Of a DNA stretch of 21,343 nucleotides, positions 17,655 through 21,343 are shown in pieces; positions within the stretch are counted from its first letter, which is position 1, and the number at the start of each line of letters is the position of its first letter. The DNA is from Lineolata rhizophorae (taxonomy: Eukaryota; Ascomycota; Dothideomycetes; Lineolatales; Lineolataceae): the NCBI GenBank assembly GCA_010093515.1, contig MU001715.1, positions 1-21,343 on the forward strand. Direction: 5' to 3'. The position numbers were made by a program, and so were the translations under genes. A model generated the notes under the pieces. That model saw only the letters and a list, made by a program, of their open reading frames with translations. It was not told the DNA's origin and made no database searches.

Positions 17655-18900
17655 TGAGTACGGCTGATCAAGTTTCACGCAGAGAACAGTTCAACATGCT
17701 TTCTTACAACGTAGCGAAGAGGAGAGAGCCGCAGCTCAGCCTGCTGAATGATGAGTCCATCAGGGACTTCGACTTACTACTCATGCAGGAACCCCACTGC
17801 TTCACCTCGCCGTCCAGGCAAGTGACGGCGGTCCCCAGACGCAACAGTAACTTAGCGCAGGTCCTACCCTCGCGCAGTGTCCCGGACATGTGGCGCATCC
17901 AATCGATAATCTAGGCCCGGAACCGCCTAGACTTCAGGCTGATCCCGATCGGCTCTCATGACATTACCGCGGTGCTTACCAAGACGGAAGAAACAACCAT
18001 CTTTGCGACGTCGGTGTACATCCCGACGAAAGAGGGCAGCACAGAAGAACACCGAGACAACGTGGCAGAAAAGCCCCGACTCCTGGAGGAAGCCATTAAC
18101 AGGACCTCGACCGCCCAATCGAACCCCGTGGAACTTCTGATCGCGAGGGACTTCAACCGACATAACCAGCTCTGGGGAGGCGACGCGGTCGCAGAGACGG
18201 CCCGCCAGAATGAAGCGGACGAGATTGTCGAATTCCTTGAGGCCTTCCAGCTGTCGAACCTGCTCCGCCGAGGGAAGCTAACATACAATGGATCCGGAGG
18301 CAGCAGCATGATCGACCTTGTGCTCGCTACGCCAACGCTCGCGGACAAGCTTGTTCGATACCAATTTCGCGGCAATGAGCACGGCTCCGACCACCGGCTC
18401 GTACGCACGACGCTCGAACTCACCTCGCAGCAGGAACGGAAGGCACCGCGGCGACTCTTTAAGAACGCCGACTGGGCGCATATCTGCAGGGAGGTAACGG
18501 CTGCCAAACGACCGCAACCGCCCGACCAGCCAGGAGAGGGGGTGGACGACATGCTCGATCGAATAATGAAACTGGTCGGCCCGGCGATTGAGAGGCATGT
18601 GCCGATGGCCAAACCATCTCCCTTTCAGAAGCTGTGGTGGACGCCTCATCTCGCCCGTCTTTGTAAAGAGTACAGGTGCATTCGAAGACTGCTCTGTCGG
18701 GAGGTAAAGGCCAACTGATGGACCGAAAGGACAAACGCCGAGACACACCACAGGCTCCAGGGCATCCGGAGGGAGGCAACGGCAGCTGAGAGCACATACC
18801 ACAGAGCGATCAGATAGGAGAAGAGCCAGCACTGGAAAGATTTCGTGGATGACCCCCAGAACGTGTGGAAGGCGGCGAAGTACCTGCCGACGACTCTGCC
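17654..18900 (+). pseudogene. LINE ORF2 N-terminus: APE-type endonuclease and linker
   Basis: The ATG at 17654-17656 overlaps the ORF1 stop (TAATG). The frame runs through three stops (TAG 17912-17914 where Trp is expected, TGA near 18716, TAG near 18817) to about 18900. Endonuclease landmarks are LSYNVAK (Asn), MQEP (Glu), ARDFNRHNQLWGG (DFN, with Ala-Arg in place of the usual Gly), GSSMIDLVL (Asp) and GSDHRLV (the SDH motif). They make up the nick-forming domain that starts target-primed reverse transcription. The linker ends with DDPQNVWKAAKYL, where family members lead into RT. There the plus-strand homology stops. Confidence 0.85.
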
Positions 18901-18904
18901 TCGT

Positions 18905-20995
18905 ACACCTGATCGCTGCCGATCTTAGCCGGATCTCTTGCGGGATGATGGCTCCTCTAGCCGTGCTTTGTTTCGCAACCTTGTCTGCCGCCTCGTTCCC
19001 TCGAATGCCGGATTGTGCCGGGACTAATCGAAGGACTACCGTAATTCCACGTCGCTGTAGCTGCTCCGTGTTGGAGAGGATCTTTCGAATGATGCACTAC
19101 CTGGACTGTTGTCTAGGCTTGCGGATGCTCTTGAGAGCGCTCTGATTGTCAGAGAAGATGTGACGGCACGAAGCGTCGGTCTACCCGTCCTGGCCAGCTA
19201 GGCCGAAGCTATCTGTATTGCTTCCAGCTCGGTGGCATAGACATTGCAGTTGGCCACAGACCCAGTCGTGGCGTGCTCCTCGATCCTCGTCCTCTCCCCG
19301 TCGGGTACCACATAGACGATGCCTATGCTAAGCATACCTGCTCTGCAGGAGCCATCGGTGTAGCAGTGGACTTCCCAGGGATGCTTCGGTAGCTTGTGGC
19401 GCTGTTTCGTGGTCTTCAATAACAACCTCCGAGCCTGGTATCCAGGGCGCTTTCGCGAATGGTGTCACCGTCTCGAGCTTCGACACATCGATCGTGGCAA
19501 AGCGGTCCGCCAGCCGCCCGAGGGAGGAGCGCAGCTTAATCGATCGATGCACTGATCGAATGCTAGATCTCAGTAGGTGCCGCTTCGGGAGGGTGTTCAG
19601 CTTCACCTAGAGCCCAAGCCACTTGTCCTCGTGCCGCTACGGGAACGTCTCGATGGATGCCTCCGACTGTGAGATGGACAGCGCTGTGGTACGAAAGCAG
19701 CCTGTGATGGCTTGAGCGCCCCGCCGTTGGTGTCGCTCGAGCAGGCGGACGTTCTTGCGGTTCAACGCTAAGGCCCAAATAGACGATGCGTAGTCTACCA
19801 TCGCAGCCACCGTCGCCGTGAACAGCTAGCGAGCTTGCTTTGGTCGCAAATCCCGCAGTCGCCTTAGATGGTCTGCCCCCGCATTACCCCTCTTGACCGC
19901 CCTAGCTACATGCGGATAAACTTGAGTTTCTAGTCGAGTATCACGCCCAGGATCTTGACCGTCTCGCTCGGGTAGACTACGCGACCTTCTACTCGGGCCG
20001 GTATGTCAGACACCCTCTCTGCGCTTGGTGTGAAGTGAATGAACTGGGTCTTTTCGATTGGTGTGAAGTGAATGAACTAGGTCTTTTCGAGATCGAAGGC
20101 GGCTCTGCTGCACCGCGCCCAACGCTCAGCGTTCGGTATGACTACGTTTTGCAGTGCTCGAGTGTTTTCTTCGGCGTTGACCCCGGTCACCCAGACCGAG
20201 TAGTCGTCCACGTACGCAATCGAGCCCCGATGGTGGGTGATCTTGCTCTCCACTAGATCGGTGTTGAAGAAGATATATAGGACGGGCGAGAGCGGCGAGC
20301 CTTGCGGGATTCCCGGAGAGGCTATCGCTTGCTCTACGCTCGTCGGTCCGTTGACCTGGATCGAGGCTCGTCTGTCCGAGCAGAAGGCTTGGATCTATCT
20401 CACTATTCCCTCGGGTATTTGTCAACTCCTGAGTCTGGCTAGCAACACAGCTTTGTTGCCTCCGTTATATGCCCCTTGACGTCGAAGCTGACCAGGCTCA
20501 GCACCCGGCACTTCCTCCGCGCTTGCTGGATCCGGTCCGTGAGGAGAAGGAGTACCTGTTCGGCGCTCCTCTGCTTCCGCGCTCCATTGTGAGGGGAGCT
20601 GCCCTGCGAGATAGACGCCTGGAACAGCGCGGTGGTCTCGTCCTGGAGTACTGGCTACAGATGCTGCCATACCAGCGCAGGCAGCCCGTTAGGTCCGGCC
20701 GCCTTGCGTGTTTTCATCCCATGATGGCCTGCTCGACCTCTCCTTTTCCAATCGGAATGGACGGCAGCTGTGGCCTTGGCGATCTTGTCGGTGTTTCTGC
20801 CTCCTCCGTTACCTCGGTTGCCTGTGGAAAGAAGGCCGCTAGGAGTGCTGAGCCGATGTCGCTCTTGTCTTCCGATCTTCGTGAAAGAGGATGCGCCTTC
20901 CGGATTGAGGTGAGACAAACCGTCAAAGAGGGAAGCTTCACCAGATCTATCGACGCCGCCATCCTAGGACGGCATACAAGAGTCATGTGATGCAC
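18905..20995 (-). pseudogene. LINE reverse transcriptase and RNase H, inverted
   Basis: Read from 20995 down: SHLNPEGASSF (pre-RT linker), a frameshift, LLAAFFPQ, TRKAAGPNGLPALVWQHL with TAG for Trp after it, QRSAEQVLLLLTDRI, SLVSFDVKG, then AYNGGNKAVLLARLR one base out of frame, then IPQGSPLSPVLY, then AYVDDYSVWVTG (YVDD at 20214-20203). The thumb follows (RRGAQAITGCFRT), then RNase H with CYTDGSC (19366-19346), ATELEAIQIAS, FSDNQSALKSI and GIRGNEAADKVAKQ. These are all RT and RNase H core motifs of a Tad-type LINE. About a hundred residues seem deleted near 20590, between the LPSQW and RSAEQ motifs. Stops (TAG for Trp) and shifts make it non-functional. Confidence 0.88.
20025..20090. repeat. 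33-bp tandem duplication in the RT region
   Basis: A 33-bp unit starting TTGGTGTGAAGTGAATGAAC at 20025 is repeated at 20058 with one change. As 33 is divisible by three, it adds 11 codons on the minus strand without shifting frame, just downstream of the YVDD region. Confidence 0.85.
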
Positions 20996-21003
20996 AATCC
21001 TAG

Positions 21004-21343
21004 GCCAAATCACGGTTCCTCGCCTGGCTGCGAACGGAGCAGTGCCTACTAAACAAGTAGCTGCATCGTATTAGAGAAGCCGCGTCACCGCTGTGTAACG
21101 AATGCGGGGTGGAAGAGAACGTGCAGCACTTCCTGTTAGACTGCAGGAAATAGACCGAGCATCGGAGGCTCTTGATAGAAGCGACGCGACCCGAAGTGAT
21201 CTATCCTTCCTACTAGGAGGCCGCTCAACCAGGACGAATCTCGACGTTCATTCACCAACCTCCGGTGAACGGTAAGTATGCCTTTCGAGTTTGTTGCTAT
21301 TAGGAGTTATAACCGTTCCTATCAGGGTATGACCCGCCCTCAG
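21004..21343 (+). pseudogene. LINE C-terminal CCHC domain, partial
   Basis: The plus-strand frame gives FLAWLRTEQCLLNK, then LHRIREAASPLC, then CNECGVEENVQHFLLDC (CX2CX7HX4C), followed by a TAG where Trp is usual. This is the zinc-binding C-terminus that follows RNase H in Tad-type LINEs. It is on the opposite strand to the RT/RNase H next to it. The sequence after about 21180 decays, and no poly(A) or simple-repeat tail is reached before the window ends. Confidence 0.75.

Larger units (their letters stand above)
17340..21343 (+). mobile_element. Decayed Tad-type LINE with internal inverted block
   Basis: Order along the plus strand: gag zinc knuckles (17340-17654, plus), APE-type endonuclease and linker (17654-18900, plus), RNase H then RT (about 18905-20995, coding on the MINUS strand), and the C-terminal CCHC domain (21004 to beyond 21343, plus). 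In intact Tad-type LINEs the order is gag, EN, RT, RNase H, CCHC, all on one strand. The middle block is therefore present in the right relative place but flipped. Stops in place of Trp or Arg and several single-base shifts occur throughout, so the element is dead. The 5' part of gag is missing, and the 3' end is outside the window. Two nested copies are the alternative to one inverted copy. Confidence 0.8.

Noticed and set aside
1-21343. tRNA, rRNA or mitochondrial sequence
   Set aside because: I saw no tRNA cloverleaf landmarks, rRNA core sequence or mitochondrial code use on either strand by eye. A tRNAscan or Rfam search was not possible.

Overview
The window looks like nuclear DNA of a filamentous ascomycete (Pezizomycotina, probably Sordariomycetes). 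The evidence is several genes with short 45-55 bp spliceosomal introns (GTxxGT donor, CTAAC/CTGAC branch point, YAG acceptor), a fungal FunK1-type kinase, a fungal CE1 acetylxylan esterase, a Tad-type LINE with RNase H, and AT-rich, stop-riddled transposon relics of the kind left by repeat-induced point mutation (RIP). It reads as an accessory, transposon-bounded region.

Layout. 1-1330 is a transposon graveyard: the 5' end of a pogo/Fot-type transposase gene (minus strand) with its terminal repeat, inserted at a TA in a decayed Ty3/gypsy reverse transcriptase (minus), followed by a 62-bp tandem repeat and AT-rich debris. 1768-3529 (minus) is a broken gene of a fungal protein family of unknown function (I believe DUF7924): one intron, one frameshift, and a stop inside a 165-bp duplicated tail. 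3530-6975 is poor in genes, with a degraded coding stretch near 4105-4464 and one 220-aa unknown protein (4853-5515). 6976-8135 is a C2H2 zinc-finger protein with an unresolved 5' end. 8810-11379 is a FunK1 kinase of 838 aa with one intron. 12210-13542 (minus) is a secreted acetylxylan esterase of 303 aa with three exons. It shares a 769-bp divergent promoter with a four-exon 600-aa protein of unknown function (14312-16263) that contains one GC-AG intron.

17340-21343 is a decayed Tad-type LINE. Gag zinc knuckles and endonuclease are on the plus strand, RT plus RNase H form a ~2.1-kb block on the MINUS strand, and the C-terminal CCHC domain is back on the plus strand. The simplest reading is an in-place internal inversion. 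I see no operon-like logic among the host genes. The shared theme is lineage-specific fungal families (FunK1, DUF7924-like, 600-aa protein, C2H2 protein) and a secreted plant-cell-wall enzyme in a repeat-bounded, mutation-prone region. I did not find a clearly new defence or mobile system. The best leads are the inverted LINE, the frameshifted DUF7924-like gene, and the divergent promoter with three 11-bp units.
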